The translations under genes were made by a program, and so were the position numbers. This document shows positions 8,205-17,638 of a DNA stretch of 64,000 nt, in pieces. The DNA is from Aureimonas populi (GTDB taxonomy: Bacteria; Pseudomonadota; Alphaproteobacteria; Rhizobiales; Rhizobiaceae), in the NCBI RefSeq assembly GCF_017815515.1, contig NZ_CP072611.1, positions 62,001 to 126,000 of the forward strand, read 5' to 3'. A model generated the notes under the pieces. The model saw only the letters and a program-made list of their open reading frames with translations. It was not told the origin of the DNA and made no database searches. Each line of letters begins with the position of its first letter. The first letter of the stretch is position 1.

Positions 8205-9724
8205 GCCAGGACGAATTGCCCGCCCCCTTGGCGGACGGCTTCACCATGATGCTGGAAGGCGAGGAAGCCAGCCACCGTCTCGCGCAGGATTTCGCCGTCG
8301 TCATGCGCACGGGCGACATGCTGGCCCTCTCGGGCGAGCTGGGCGCCGGCAAGACCACCTTCGCGCGCGCCCTCCTGCGCCATCTGGCCGGCGACGACGC
8401 GCTGGAGGTGCCCTCTCCCACCTACACCCTCGTCCAGACCTACGAGACGCGCCCCAAGGCCACCCATTTCGACCTCTACCGAATCGGTGGAGAGGACGAT
8501 CTGGTCGAACTCGGTTTCGAGGAGGCGGCCGAGACCGGCCTCGTCCTCGTCGAATGGCCGGAGCGCTCGACGCTGGTGATGGAAGAGGCCAATATCCACC
8601 TGACCCTGTCGGGCGACAGCCCCGAGCGGCGCGAGGCCACGGTCCTGCTGACACCGGAGGCGGCGGCGCGGGTCGAGCGCTCGCTGGCCGTGCGTGCCTT
8701 CCTGCGCGCGGCGGGCCACGGCACGGCGCACCGCCGCCCCTTCCCGGCGGATGCCTCCGCGCGTCGCTATGAGCATATAGAGAACGCCGACGCTTCGCTC
8801 GTCCTGATGGACGCGCCCGCCAATGGGCCGGTTTCCGACGCCGCGCGGCTCTATGCGCAGACCGCGCATCTCGCGCAGGAGGTGCTGCCCTTCGTCGCGC
8901 TGGCCGAAACGCTCGAGGCGCGCGGCTTCTCCACCCCGCATATCGTAGCGGCCGACCTCTCCGCCGGGCTCGTGCTGATGGAGTATCTGGGGGACGAAGG
9001 CATCCTCGACGCCGCGGGCCGGCCGATCGCCGAGCGCTACGAGGCCGCCGCCCTGTGCCTGGCCGAACTCCACGCCCGGCCCTTCGGCCGGCACGTCGAG
9101 ACGAGCGATGGCCTCGCCTACGAGATACCGGATTTCGACCGGGCGGCGATGATGGTGGAGGTCGGGCTTCTGGTCGACTGGGCCTTCCCGCGCATCAAGG
9201 GCCGCCGCGCCTCCGAGGAGGAGCGCGCCGCCTTCGCCAACGTCTGGAACAGTGTGTTCGACGCGCTGGCGGGCACGGAGACGAACCTTCTGCTGCGGGA
9301 CTTCCACTCGCCCAACATCCTGTGGCAGGGCGAGCGGGAGGGGTGCCGGCGCATCGGGCTCCTCGACTTCCAGGACGCGATGATCGGGCCGACAGCCTAC
9401 GATCTCGCCTCGCTGGCGCAGGACGTGCGCGTGGACATGCCCGCCGAGCTCGAGGCGCGGCTCCTTGCCGCCTACCGCGCCGCGCGCTCCACCGCCGGCC
9501 CCTTCGACACGCCGGGCTTCGACGCGGCCTATGCGGCCATGGCCGCCCAGCGCGCCACCAAGATCCTCGGCATTTTCGTGCGGCTGCACGAGCGCGACGG
9601 CAAGCCGCAATATCTGCGTCATCTTCCGCGCATACGAGCCTATCTGCGCCGCACGCTGGGCCACCCGGTGCTGGCGCCGGTGGCCGCGCTTTACGAGGAA
9701 TGGGGCATTCTTGCCGATGACTGA
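8201..9724 (+). CDS. TsaE-AmgK fusion (t6A ATPase + amino-sugar kinase)
   Basis: Two-domain protein of 507 aa. Residues about 15-160 form a TsaE domain, the ATPase of tRNA t6A37 synthesis, with Walker A SGELGAGKTTFA (44-55) and PSPTYTLVQTY plus HFDLYRI. Residues about 170-507 form an aminoglycoside-phosphotransferase-like kinase with LLRDFHSPNILW and GLLDFQDAMIGPTAYDL, typical of AmgK, which phosphorylates MurNAc/GlcNAc at the anomeric carbon. A MurU-like gene follows directly, which supports the recycling role. The gene is coupled to divL (ATGA) and overlaps the next gene by 8 nt. No internal stop or frameshift separates the domains. Confidence 0.9.
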   Translation: MSQDELPAPLADGFTMMLEGEEASHRLAQDFAVVMRTGDMLALSGELGAGKTTFARALLRHLAGDDALEVPSPTYTLVQTYETRPKATHFDLYRIGGEDDLVELGFEEAAETGLVLVEWPERSTLVMEEANIHLTLSGDSPERREATVLLTPEAAARVERSLAVRAFLRAAGHGTAHRRPFPADASARRYEHIENADASLVLMDAPANGPVSDAARLYAQTAHLAQEVLPFVALAETLEARGFSTPHIVAADLSAGLVLMEYLGDEGILDAAGRPIAERYEAAALCLAELHARPFGRHVETSDGLAYEIPDFDRAAMMVEVGLLVDWAFPRIKGRRASEEERAAFANVWNSVFDALAGTETNLLLRDFHSPNILWQGEREGCRRIGLLDFQDAMIGPTAYDLASLAQDVRVDMPAELEARLLAAYRAARSTAGPFDTPGFDAAYAAMAAQRATKILGIFVRLHERDGKPQYLRHLPRIRAYLRRTLGHPVLAPVAALYEEWGILADD

Positions 9725-10457
9725 GACAGATGAGAAGGGATCGCGCCCGAGGACGGCCATGGTCCTCGCGGCCGGGCTCGGCAAGCGGATGCGCCCGATC
9801 ACCTCGACCACGCCCAAGCCCCTCGTGGAAGTGGGCGGCAAGGCGCTGATCGACTACGGGCTGGACGCGCTGGAGCGCGCCGGCGTGACGAAGATCGTCG
9901 TCAACGTGCATTACATGGCCGATCTCGTCCGCGGGCATCTGCGCAAGCGCAAGGGCGCGCGGATCGTCATCTCCGACGAGACGTCGGCGCTTCTGGAATC
10001 GGGCGGCGGCGTGGTGAAGGCCCTGGCGGAGCTGGGGGACCGGCCCTTCTTCCTCGTCAATTCGGATACGTTCTGGATCGAGGGCTACCGCGACAATCTC
10101 GACCTTCTGGCCGAGCTGTGGGACGAGGACGAGATGGACGCGCTCCTTCTCATCGCCGACATGAAGCGGGCGACGGGCTATGAGGGGCGCGGCGATTTCA
10201 CCATGGATGCGCAAGGACGGCTCTCCCGCGTGGCCGAGCGCGACATGAGCCCCTTCATCTATGCCGGCGCGGCGATCCTCAAACCCTCGCTCTTCGCGGG
10301 CCTGCCGGAGGAGAAGTTCTCGCTGAACCGCGTCTTCGACACCGCGATCGAGGCGGGGCGGCTGCACGGGGTGCGCCTGGACGGGCTCTGGATCACGGTC
10401 GGCACGCCGGCTTCGATCCGCGAGGCCGAGAGCGTGCTTCTTTCCAGCGCCGCCTGA
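9717..10457 (+). CDS. murU: MurU-like nucleotidyltransferase
   Basis: Sugar-1-phosphate nucleotidyltransferase, 246 aa, with the N-terminal signature VLAAGLGKRMRPITSTTPKP, a Lys in the metal/sugar loop and LVNSDTFW. In the AmgK-MurU route it would convert MurNAc-1-phosphate to UDP-MurNAc, bypassing de novo synthesis and fosfomycin inhibition. The function is assigned from family plus the adjacent AmgK domain; mannose-1-phosphate guanylyltransferase-like activity cannot be excluded. The start ATG at 9717 lies inside the end of the previous gene and gives the family N-terminus. Confidence 0.83.
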   Translation: MTETDEKGSRPRTAMVLAAGLGKRMRPITSTTPKPLVEVGGKALIDYGLDALERAGVTKIVVNVHYMADLVRGHLRKRKGARIVISDETSALLESGGGVVKALAELGDRPFFLVNSDTFWIEGYRDNLDLLAELWDEDEMDALLLIADMKRATGYEGRGDFTMDAQGRLSRVAERDMSPFIYAGAAILKPSLFAGLPEEKFSLNRVFDTAIEAGRLHGVRLDGLWITVGTPASIREAESVLLSSAA

Positions 10458-10505
10458 GCTTTCGATGCTGGCCGGGGCGCGGGGCAGGCGGTAAAGTCCC
10501 GCGCA

Positions 10506-13500
10506 ATGCCAGCCAACATCTTCTCCATCGCGCCCGGCCTGCCCTTCCTTCCCACGCTCGCGCGCTCCATCCTCTCCGGGCGGATCGTGAAGGGCGTGAT
10601 GGGTAGCGGCGATCCGCTGGCGCTGGCCGACCTCACCGTCTACGTGCCGACGCGCCGCGCCGCCATCGCGCTCACGGCCGCCTTCGCCCATGAGATCGGC
10701 GGGCCGGCGGCCATCCTGCCGCGCGTGCGCCCGCTCGGCCAGGACGAGGACGACGCCCCCTTCTTCGGCGCGCCCGCGCTCCTGCCCGCCGTCGATCCGC
10801 TTCGGCGCCGGCTGGAGCTGGCGCGCCTCGTGCGCTTCTGGAAGTCGCGGATCGGCGATGGCACGGCCTCGATGCTGGCCGGCGAGGACATCGTCCTGCC
10901 CGCCTCGGCGGCCGATGCGCTCTACCTTGCCAGCGATCTCGCCACGCTTCTCGACGAGGCGGAGGACGAGGAAATCTCGCTCTCCGGCCTCGCCAGGCTC
11001 GGCATAGAGGACCGGCTGGCCGAATGGTGGCAGCTCACCCTCACCTTTCTCGCTATCCTGACGGAGGAATGGCCCCGGCACCTCGCCGAGATCGGCATGG
11101 TCTCCAGCACCGAGATCCGCCGCCGCTTCGCGCGCGAAACGGCGGCGCGCTACCGGGCCGAGGGCTCGCCGGGCCCGGTGGTGATCGCCGGCTCCACGGC
11201 CACGGCCCCGGCCACGATCGAGCTGATGCGGGCGGTGGCCGAGCTTCAGAACGGCGCCGTCGTCCTCCCCGGCCTGGACCGGACGCTGGACGCGCCGAGC
11301 TTCGCCGGGATCGAGCGCGCCGCCTCGCTTTCGGCCGCCGGCCACCCGCAATATGGCCTGAAGCGCATTCTCGGCGGCCTCGGCGTTCCGCGCGAGGCGG
11401 TGGCAACGCTGGCGCCGGATGCCGGCAGCGCGCCGGCCGCGCGCGAGGCCTTCGTCTCCGATGCCCTGCGCCCGGCCGAAACCACCGAGCTCTGGGCCGA
11501 GGGCCCCGCCCATCCGCCGGCCGCGCTGGATGATCTGGCCCTGATCGAGGCGGCGGACGAGCGCGAGGAGGCGCTCGCCATCGCCGTCGCCATGCGCGAT
11601 GCCTTGAGCGATCCGGCCGCGACCGTCGCGCTGACGACGCCCGACCGCGACCTCGCGCGCCGCGTGGCGGCCGAACTGGCCCGCTTCGGCATAGACGCCA
11701 ACGATTCGGCCGGGCGTCCGCTTTCGGCCACGCCGCCAGGCACGCTGGCGACCCTCGCTTTGGCCGCCAGCTTCGAGCCGGGCGACCCCGTGGCGCTGGT
11801 CTCGCTCCTCAAGCATCCCCTCACCCGCCTCGGCCTGTCGCAGGGCGCGGCGCGGCGCGCGGCGCGCGTGGTGGAGCTGATCGCCCTGCGCGGCGGCAGC
11901 GGCCGGGCCGATGCCGCCACCCTGCCCGCGCTCTTCGCCCGGCGCCGCGCGGCCATCGAAGGCGGCGAGCGCGTCACCCGCCCGGTCCAGCATCTGGGGC
12001 CCGAGGAGCGCGACGAGGGGCAGGCGCTGTGCGAGCGGCTGGCCGGGGCCCTCTCGCCGCTCGTGGCGCTGCGCCGCACGGCCCCGGCCGAGGTCGCGAC
12101 CTACGCCGTGGCGCTGACACAGGCCATGGAGGCGCTTGGCGCGGACGAGGACGGCAGCACCGCCGGCCTCTACGCCGAGGAAGCGGGCGCCGCCTTCGCG
12201 GCCCTGATGCGCGAGTTGGTGGCCGCTCCGCCCGTCGGCTTCGCCTTCGCGCCCGCCGAATGGCCGGACGTATTCCGCGCGCTCGCCGCCGAAACGACTG
12301 CCCGTCCCCGCGCCGGCCATTCGCAGCGCGCCTTCGTCTGGGGTGCGCTGGAGGCCCGGCTCCAATCGGTGGATACGATGATCCTCGGCGGGCTCAACGA
12401 GGGCACCTGGCCGCAGGGCGCGCGCAGCGACGCCTTCCTCTCGCGGCTCATGCGCTCGGAGATCCTGCTCGATCCGCCCGAGCGGCGCATCGGCCTTGCC
12501 GCGCACGATTTCTGGATGGCCATGGGCCATCCGCGCGTGGTGCTGGCGCGCTCTGCACGCGCCGGCGGCGCGCCCGCCATTCCCTCGCGCTGGCTCCAGC
12601 GCCTGCTGACATTGGCCGGGCCCGAGGGCGAGGCGCGGCTGCGGGCGGCGGGGGAGCCCTTCCTCGCCCATGCCCGTGCGCTGGACGCGGCGCCGCCGGA
12701 GCCTCGCGCCGCCCGCCCCGAGCCGCGCCCGCCCGTGGAAGCCCGCCCGCGCGCCTATTCCATCACCGAGGTGGAACGGCTGATCCGCGACCCCTACGCC
12801 ATCCATGCCAAGCGGGTGCTGAACCTCGACAGGCTGCCGCCGCCCATTCGCGCCCCCGGCGCGGCCGAGCGCGGCAATCTCTTCCACGCCATCCTGGCGC
12901 GCATGGTGGAGCGCGGCGTGGACCCGGCCGCGCCGGACGCCGAGGCGCGCCTCCTCGCCATCGCCCGCGAGGCCTTCGACGAGGAAGCCCTGCCCGCCGA
13001 CATCCGCGCCATCTGGTGGCCGCGCATGGAGGGGCTGGCCGGGCGCATCCTCGCCTGGGAGCGCGGCCGCGCCGTCGCCAAACGTCATGCCGAGCTGGGC
13101 GGCTTCGTGGAGCTGGCCGATATCGGCGTCGCGCTGAAGGGCTACGCCGACCGCATCGACGCGATGGAGGACGGCTCGGTGGAGATCATCGATTTCAAGA
13201 CGGGCACCCAGCCCAGCGTCAAACAGGCCCGCACGCTGCTCGCCCCCCAGCTTCCGCTGGAAGCGGCGATGGCGCGGCTCGGCGCATTCAAGGCCGTCGG
13301 GCCGGTCGAGACCGTTTCGGAGCTTCTCTACGTGCGCCTGCGCGAGCGAGCCTTCAAGCCCGAGGGCCTCTCCCATTCGGGCGGCGCCTCCGGCGAGGCG
13401 GTGACGGCCGACGGCCTGGGCGAGGAGGCACTGGCGCGCTTCAAGGGCCTGGCCGCCTCTTACCTCGACCCCGCCAAGGGCTTCCTCTCGCGCGCCCGCC

Positions 13501-13601
13501 CGCTTCTCTCCTCGGACTTCTCGGGCGACTACGACCATCTTTCGCGCGCGCGGGAATGGGCGCTGGGCGACGAGGACGACGCGCAAGGGGACGGCGCATG
13601 A
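10506..13601 (+). CDS. addB: AddB subunit of the AddAB helicase-nuclease
   Basis: Partner of AddA in double-strand-break end resection before RecA loading. 1031 aa, alphaproteobacterial type: inactivated helicase-like N-terminus starting FSIAPGLPFLPTLA and VYVPTRRAAIALTAAF, the segment LGGLNEGTWPQGARSDAFLS, and a C-terminal PDDEXK nuclease core in EIIDFKTGTQPSVKQ. Only one cysteine occurs in the whole protein (in GQALCERL), so the four-Cys iron-sulphur clasp known from Bacillus AddB is absent. ATGA overlap with addA. Confidence 0.93.
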   Translation: MPANIFSIAPGLPFLPTLARSILSGRIVKGVMGSGDPLALADLTVYVPTRRAAIALTAAFAHEIGGPAAILPRVRPLGQDEDDAPFFGAPALLPAVDPLRRRLELARLVRFWKSRIGDGTASMLAGEDIVLPASAADALYLASDLATLLDEAEDEEISLSGLARLGIEDRLAEWWQLTLTFLAILTEEWPRHLAEIGMVSSTEIRRRFARETAARYRAEGSPGPVVIAGSTATAPATIELMRAVAELQNGAVVLPGLDRTLDAPSFAGIERAASLSAAGHPQYGLKRILGGLGVPREAVATLAPDAGSAPAAREAFVSDALRPAETTELWAEGPAHPPAALDDLALIEAADEREEALAIAVAMRDALSDPAATVALTTPDRDLARRVAAELARFGIDANDSAGRPLSATPPGTLATLALAASFEPGDPVALVSLLKHPLTRLGLSQGAARRAARVVELIALRGGSGRADAATLPALFARRRAAIEGGERVTRPVQHLGPEERDEGQALCERLAGALSPLVALRRTAPAEVATYAVALTQAMEALGADEDGSTAGLYAEEAGAAFAALMRELVAAPPVGFAFAPAEWPDVFRALAAETTARPRAGHSQRAFVWGALEARLQSVDTMILGGLNEGTWPQGARSDAFLSRLMRSEILLDPPERRIGLAAHDFWMAMGHPRVVLARSARAGGAPAIPSRWLQRLLTLAGPEGEARLRAAGEPFLAHARALDAAPPEPRAARPEPRPPVEARPRAYSITEVERLIRDPYAIHAKRVLNLDRLPPPIRAPGAAERGNLFHAILARMVERGVDPAAPDAEARLLAIAREAFDEEALPADIRAIWWPRMEGLAGRILAWERGRAVAKRHAELGGFVELADIGVALKGYADRIDAMEDGSVEIIDFKTGTQPSVKQARTLLAPQLPLEAAMARLGAFKAVGPVETVSELLYVRLRERAFKPEGLSHSGGASGEAVTADGLGEEALARFKGLAASYLDPAKGFLSRARPLLSSDFSGDYDHLSRAREWALGDEDDAQGDGA

Positions 13602-16600
13602 GCGCGCTCGACATTTCCGAAGGCACGCGCGCGGCGCAGGAGCGCGCCTCCGATCCCGCCCGCTCGGTCTTCGTGGCGGCCAATGCAGGCTCCGGCAAGA
13701 CCTTCGTGCTCGCATGCCGCGTGGTGCGCCTTCTCCTCTCCGGCGCCGAGCCCTCGCGCATCCTGTGCCTCACCTACACCAAGGCCGCCGCCGCCGAGAT
13801 GCAGACGCGCATCTTCGCGACGCTCTCGCAATGGACGCGGGCGAGCGAGGAGGCGCTGGCGGCCGAGCTGGCCCAACTCGGTGCGCGGCCCACGCCCGAG
13901 GCGCTGGCAGCCGCGCGCCGGCTCTTCGCCCGCGCGCTGGAAACGCCCGGCGGGCTGAAGATCCAGACCATCCACGCCTTTTGCGAATCGCTCCTGCATC
14001 TCTTCCCGCTGGAAGCGCATGTGCCCGGCCATTTCGAGGTGCTGGACGATGCGCAAAGCGCCATGCTCCTGGCCGAGGCGCGCCGTCTTCTCATCGTGCA
14101 GGCCAGCGGCGAGGAGGCCGACGAGGGACTGGCCGAGGCCTTCGCCGAGGCGCTCTCGCTGGCCGGCGAGGCCGGGCTCGACCGGCTGATCGGGGAATGC
14201 GTTTCCAAGCGCGACCGCATCCGCGCGCATCTCGGCGCCGCCGGCGGCCTCGATGAGGCGGTAGGGCGGCTGGCGAAGGCGCTGGACGTGCGGGCGGACG
14301 AGACACAGGAGAGCCTGCTGGCGCCCGCCTTCCACCCGCCGGGCTTCGATGACGCCTTCGCCGCGCGCCTTGCCGAGGCCGCGCGCGAGAGCGGCAAGCC
14401 GACGGACGCCAAGCTCTTGGCGAAGCTTTCGTCCCTGCACGCCGCCTCGCAGGCGCCCGAGCGGTTCGAGGCGCTGAAGGCCTTGTGCCTCAAGGCCGAT
14501 GGCGGACGCTACAAGACGAGCAGCGTGGCGACGAAGGCCGTGACCGGCGCCTTTGCGGACTTCGAGGAGCGGCTGCACGCGCTGGCCGGCTTCGTGGAGG
14601 AAACGGCGGAGCGCCTCTCGACGCTGCGCCTGTTCCGCGCCAGCCGCGCGGCGCTGATAATCGCCCGCAAGCTGGAGGGCGACTATCAGGAGCTGAAGCG
14701 GCGGCGCGGCCGGCTCGACTTCGAGGACCTGATCGTGCGCACCGCCGACCTGCTGACGCGCGGCGAGGCGGCGGCCTGGGTGCACTACAAGCTCGACCAG
14801 GGCATCGACCACGTGCTGGTCGATGAGGCGCAGGACACAAGCCCGCGCCAGTGGGAGGTCGTGCGCTCGCTGGTGGAGGAGTTCTTCTCGAGCGACGACC
14901 GCAAGCGGCGCACCATGTTCGCGGTGGGAGACGAGAAGCAGTCGATCTATTCCTTCCAGGGCGCCTCGCCGGCCATGTTCACCGCCGAGCGGCGGCGGCT
15001 GGAGGCGCAGGCCAAGGCCGCGCGCGCCGATTTCTCGCGCGTGGCGTTGCAGCAATCCTTCCGGTCCACCGCAACGGTGCTCGCCGCCGTGGACAAGGCG
15101 TTCGAGGCGGAGGAGGACAGGCGCGGCCTTTCGGTCGAGAACGAGAAACCCGTCCATGTCTCCGCGCGCGGCGCCGTGCCGGGCCTCGTGGAGATCTGGC
15201 CGCCTTATGTGAAGCAGGCCGCGCGCGAGAGCGACGACTGGCTCGACCCCATCGACACCGAACCCCTCTCCTCCCCCGTCAATCGGCTGGCTATGCGCAT
15301 CGCCAGCACCATCGAGGGCTGGCTCGGCCAGCCGCTGGAGGACCGGCGCGGGCGCCGGCCGCTGGGGCCCGGCGACGTGATCGTGCTGGTGCGCAAGCGC
15401 TCGGCCTTCGTCGGCGCGATGAGCGCGGCCCTGCGCGACCGGCACATCCCGGTCGCCGGCGCCGACCGCCTGGTCATCACCGATCACATCGCCGTGCAGG
15501 ATCTGATGGCCCTGGGGCGCGTCGTCTCCAACGCCGAGGACGAATTGTCCCTGGCCGAGGCGCTGAAGAGCCCGCTCTTCGGCTTCTCCGACGACGACCT
15601 CATGGGGCTCGCCCTCTCGCGGCGCGCCGAGCGGCCCGAGCCCCTCTATTTCGCCCTGCGGCGCCTCGCGGCCGAAGGGGGCGCGGAGCGCCTGCCCGCC
15701 TTCGTGACGGACAAGGCGGCGCTCGCCGCCAGGGCGGCGGCGGCCTTCCTGCGGCTGGAGGAACTGCGCGACCGCGCCGGCTTCGAGGGCGTCTTCACCT
15801 TCTATGCCCGGCTGCTGGGGCCGGAAGGCGCGCGCGCGCGCCTCATCGCCCGGCTCGGCCACGATGCCGGCGAAGTGGTGGATGCCTTCCTCGACCTCGC
15901 CTGCGCCCACGAGGCGGACGGAAAGCCCGATCTCGACGCCTTCCTCGCCACGCTGGCCAGCGCGCCGCCCACCATCAAGCGAGAGATGGACCAGGGGCGC
16001 GGCGAGGTGCGGATCATGACGGCGCACGCCGCCAAGGGGCTGGAAGCGCCGGTCGTCTTCCTCGTCGATCCCGGCTCGGCGCCCTTCGTGCACACCCATG
16101 GCGCGCGGCTGATGGAGTGGGAGGCCATGCCCGGCCTCGCGCCCGGCGCCGCCCCCGGCTTCCTCTGGTGCCCGGAAAAGGCGCTCGTCACCCCCGTGGT
16201 CGAGACCCTGCGCGAGGCGGAAAGGCAGCGCGCGGAGGAGGAGTATCGCCGGCTGCTTTATGTGGGCATGACGCGCGCCGCCGACCGCCTGGTGATCTGC
16301 GGCCATGCGGGCACGCGGGGCCCGCACGAATCGAGCTGGCTGATGCGGGTGCAGTCCAGCCTCGGGCCCGATTGCGAGGAGGTGCGCGATGAGGCGGGCG
16401 AGCTCGTGGCCTATCGCTGGGGCCCCGCCCCCGCCGAGGCGAAGCTGGCCGGGCCAACGCCCGCGCAAGCCGCCGCGTCCCGCGTCCTCGACCTTTCCCC
16501 GCTTCCGGCCGAGCTGCGCCCGCCGCGCCCGCTGGTGCCCTCGGACCCGGCCGGCACGCTGCGCATCGAGATGGAGGAGGAGCCGCCTCGCCTCGGCTCG

Positions 16601-17164
16601 CCCGTCCTCTCCGGCCAGCCGCAGGCCTCGCTCGCCATCCGCCGGGGCCTGCTGACCCACAAGCTCCTGCAGATCCTGCCCGAACTCCCCCCGCAGGCGC
16701 GCGAGGCGGCGGCCAGGCGCCATCTCGCCGTCGCGGCGGGCGAGATGAGCGAGGCGCAGCGCGAGGCGATCCTCGGCGCCGCCCTCGCCGTGCTATCGCA
16801 CGAGCGCTTCTCGGCGCTGTTCTCGCCCGGCAGCCGCGCCGAAGTGGGGCTTCGCGGCACGGTGGAAATCGCCGGCCGGACCTATCCCGTCAGCGGCACG
16901 ATCGACCGTCTCGCCGTTTCTGAACGGTCCGTTCTCATCGTCGATTACAAGACGAACCGCCTGCCGCCGGCCACGTTGGACGAGGTTCCGGCCGCCTATG
17001 TCACCCAGCTTGCGCTCTATCGCGCGCTGCTCATGCCCTTGTATCCCGGCCGTCCGGTGGAAGCGGCGCTGCTCTTCACCGAGGCGCCGCGCCTGATCGA
17101 GCTGCCTCCCGCGGCGATGGAAGAGGCGCTGGCCGGCCTTGCCTCGCGACGCGGCGCGGCTTGA
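13598..17164 (+). CDS. addA: AddA helicase-nuclease
   Basis: UvrD-type superfamily 1 helicase with C-terminal nuclease, 1188 aa. Motif I is VAANAGSGKTFVLA, motif II HVLVDEAQDTS, motif III GDEKQSIYSFQGASP, motif V IMTAHAAKGLEAPVVFLVD and motif VI LLYVGMTRAADRL. The nuclease core is LIVDYKTNRLPP near residue 1115. The start ATG at 13598 overlaps the addB stop; an open frame extends about 1.5 kb further upstream but is only the antisense-free shadow of addB. The two genes together make the complete complex. Confidence 0.96.
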   Translation: MSALDISEGTRAAQERASDPARSVFVAANAGSGKTFVLACRVVRLLLSGAEPSRILCLTYTKAAAAEMQTRIFATLSQWTRASEEALAAELAQLGARPTPEALAAARRLFARALETPGGLKIQTIHAFCESLLHLFPLEAHVPGHFEVLDDAQSAMLLAEARRLLIVQASGEEADEGLAEAFAEALSLAGEAGLDRLIGECVSKRDRIRAHLGAAGGLDEAVGRLAKALDVRADETQESLLAPAFHPPGFDDAFAARLAEAARESGKPTDAKLLAKLSSLHAASQAPERFEALKALCLKADGGRYKTSSVATKAVTGAFADFEERLHALAGFVEETAERLSTLRLFRASRAALIIARKLEGDYQELKRRRGRLDFEDLIVRTADLLTRGEAAAWVHYKLDQGIDHVLVDEAQDTSPRQWEVVRSLVEEFFSSDDRKRRTMFAVGDEKQSIYSFQGASPAMFTAERRRLEAQAKAARADFSRVALQQSFRSTATVLAAVDKAFEAEEDRRGLSVENEKPVHVSARGAVPGLVEIWPPYVKQAARESDDWLDPIDTEPLSSPVNRLAMRIASTIEGWLGQPLEDRRGRRPLGPGDVIVLVRKRSAFVGAMSAALRDRHIPVAGADRLVITDHIAVQDLMALGRVVSNAEDELSLAEALKSPLFGFSDDDLMGLALSRRAERPEPLYFALRRLAAEGGAERLPAFVTDKAALAARAAAAFLRLEELRDRAGFEGVFTFYARLLGPEGARARLIARLGHDAGEVVDAFLDLACAHEADGKPDLDAFLATLASAPPTIKREMDQGRGEVRIMTAHAAKGLEAPVVFLVDPGSAPFVHTHGARLMEWEAMPGLAPGAAPGFLWCPEKALVTPVVETLREAERQRAEEEYRRLLYVGMTRAADRLVICGHAGTRGPHESSWLMRVQSSLGPDCEEVRDEAGELVAYRWGPAPAEAKLAGPTPAQAAASRVLDLSPLPAELRPPRPLVPSDPAGTLRIEMEEEPPRLGSPVLSGQPQASLAIRRGLLTHKLLQILPELPPQAREAAARRHLAVAAGEMSEAQREAILGAALAVLSHERFSALFSPGSRAEVGLRGTVEIAGRTYPVSGTIDRLAVSERSVLIVDYKTNRLPPATLDEVPAAYVTQLALYRALLMPLYPGRPVEAALLFTEAPRLIELPPAAMEEALAGLASRRGAA

Positions 17165-17262
17165 AGTCGGGCGCGCGCGCTTCTACCTTCGGAGCCGACG
17201 GGGCATCCGCCCCTTAAGCGATTCACCATGCCGGCCTCCCGCCGGCGCAAGGGAGCCTTTCC

Positions 17263-17586
17263 ATGGCCACCAAGAAGATCGACAAGACCAATTTCCAGTC
17301 CGACGTGCTGCAGGCCGGCAAGCCTGTGGTCGTGGACTTCTGGGCCGAATGGTGCGGCCCGTGCAAGATGATCGCGCCGAGCCTGGAGGAGATCTCCGAG
17401 GAGATGACGGGCGTGGATGTCGTGAAGATCAATATCGACGAGAACCCCGACCTCGCCGCCCAGTTCGGCGTGCGCTCCATCCCGACGCTGATGCTGTTCA
17501 AGGACGGCCAGCAGGCCTCCGTGCAGGTTGGCGCGGCGCCGAAGTCCAAGCTCGTGGCCTGGATCAACCAGAACGTCGCGGCCTGA
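17263..17586 (+). CDS. trxA: Thioredoxin
   Basis: 107-aa thioredoxin with the redox centre Cys31-Gly-Pro-Cys34 in [15 protein letters not shown] and the cis-proline loop in [10 protein letters not shown]. It reduces cytosolic disulphides such as those of ribonucleotide reductase. AGGGAG precedes the ATG by 7 nt. Separated from addA by 98 nt, which contain a small GC-rich inverted repeat, and followed by a strong terminator. Confidence 0.97.
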   Translation: MATKKIDKTNFQSDVLQAGKPVVVDFWAEWCGPCKMIAPSLEEISEEMTGVDVVKINIDENPDLAAQFGVRSIPTLMLFKDGQQASVQVGAAPKSKLVAWINQNVAA

Positions 17587-17610
17587 TTTCGAAGGCACCG
17601 TCCTGATGGG

Positions 17611-17638
17611 AAGGCCCGGCCGCGCGCCGGGCCTTTTT
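17611..17638 (+). terminator. Terminator after trxA
   Basis: Perfect 10-bp stem AAGGCCCGGC (17611-17620) with GCCGGGCCTT (17626-17635), loop CGCGC, T run 17634-17638. It ends the rightward divL-addBA-trxA run where the leftward folC gene ends. Confidence 0.9.

Noticed and set aside
12029..13597. Extension of the addA frame upstream of its ATG
   Set aside because: This part overlaps addB in full, is rich in Arg/Ala/Gly as shadow frames are, and the helicase N-terminus begins at 13598.
9195..16723. Very long antisense frames opposite addB and addA (over 1000 codons each)
   Set aside because: They mirror the sense codons of well-identified genes; such shadows are expected at high third-position GC and carry no family motifs.
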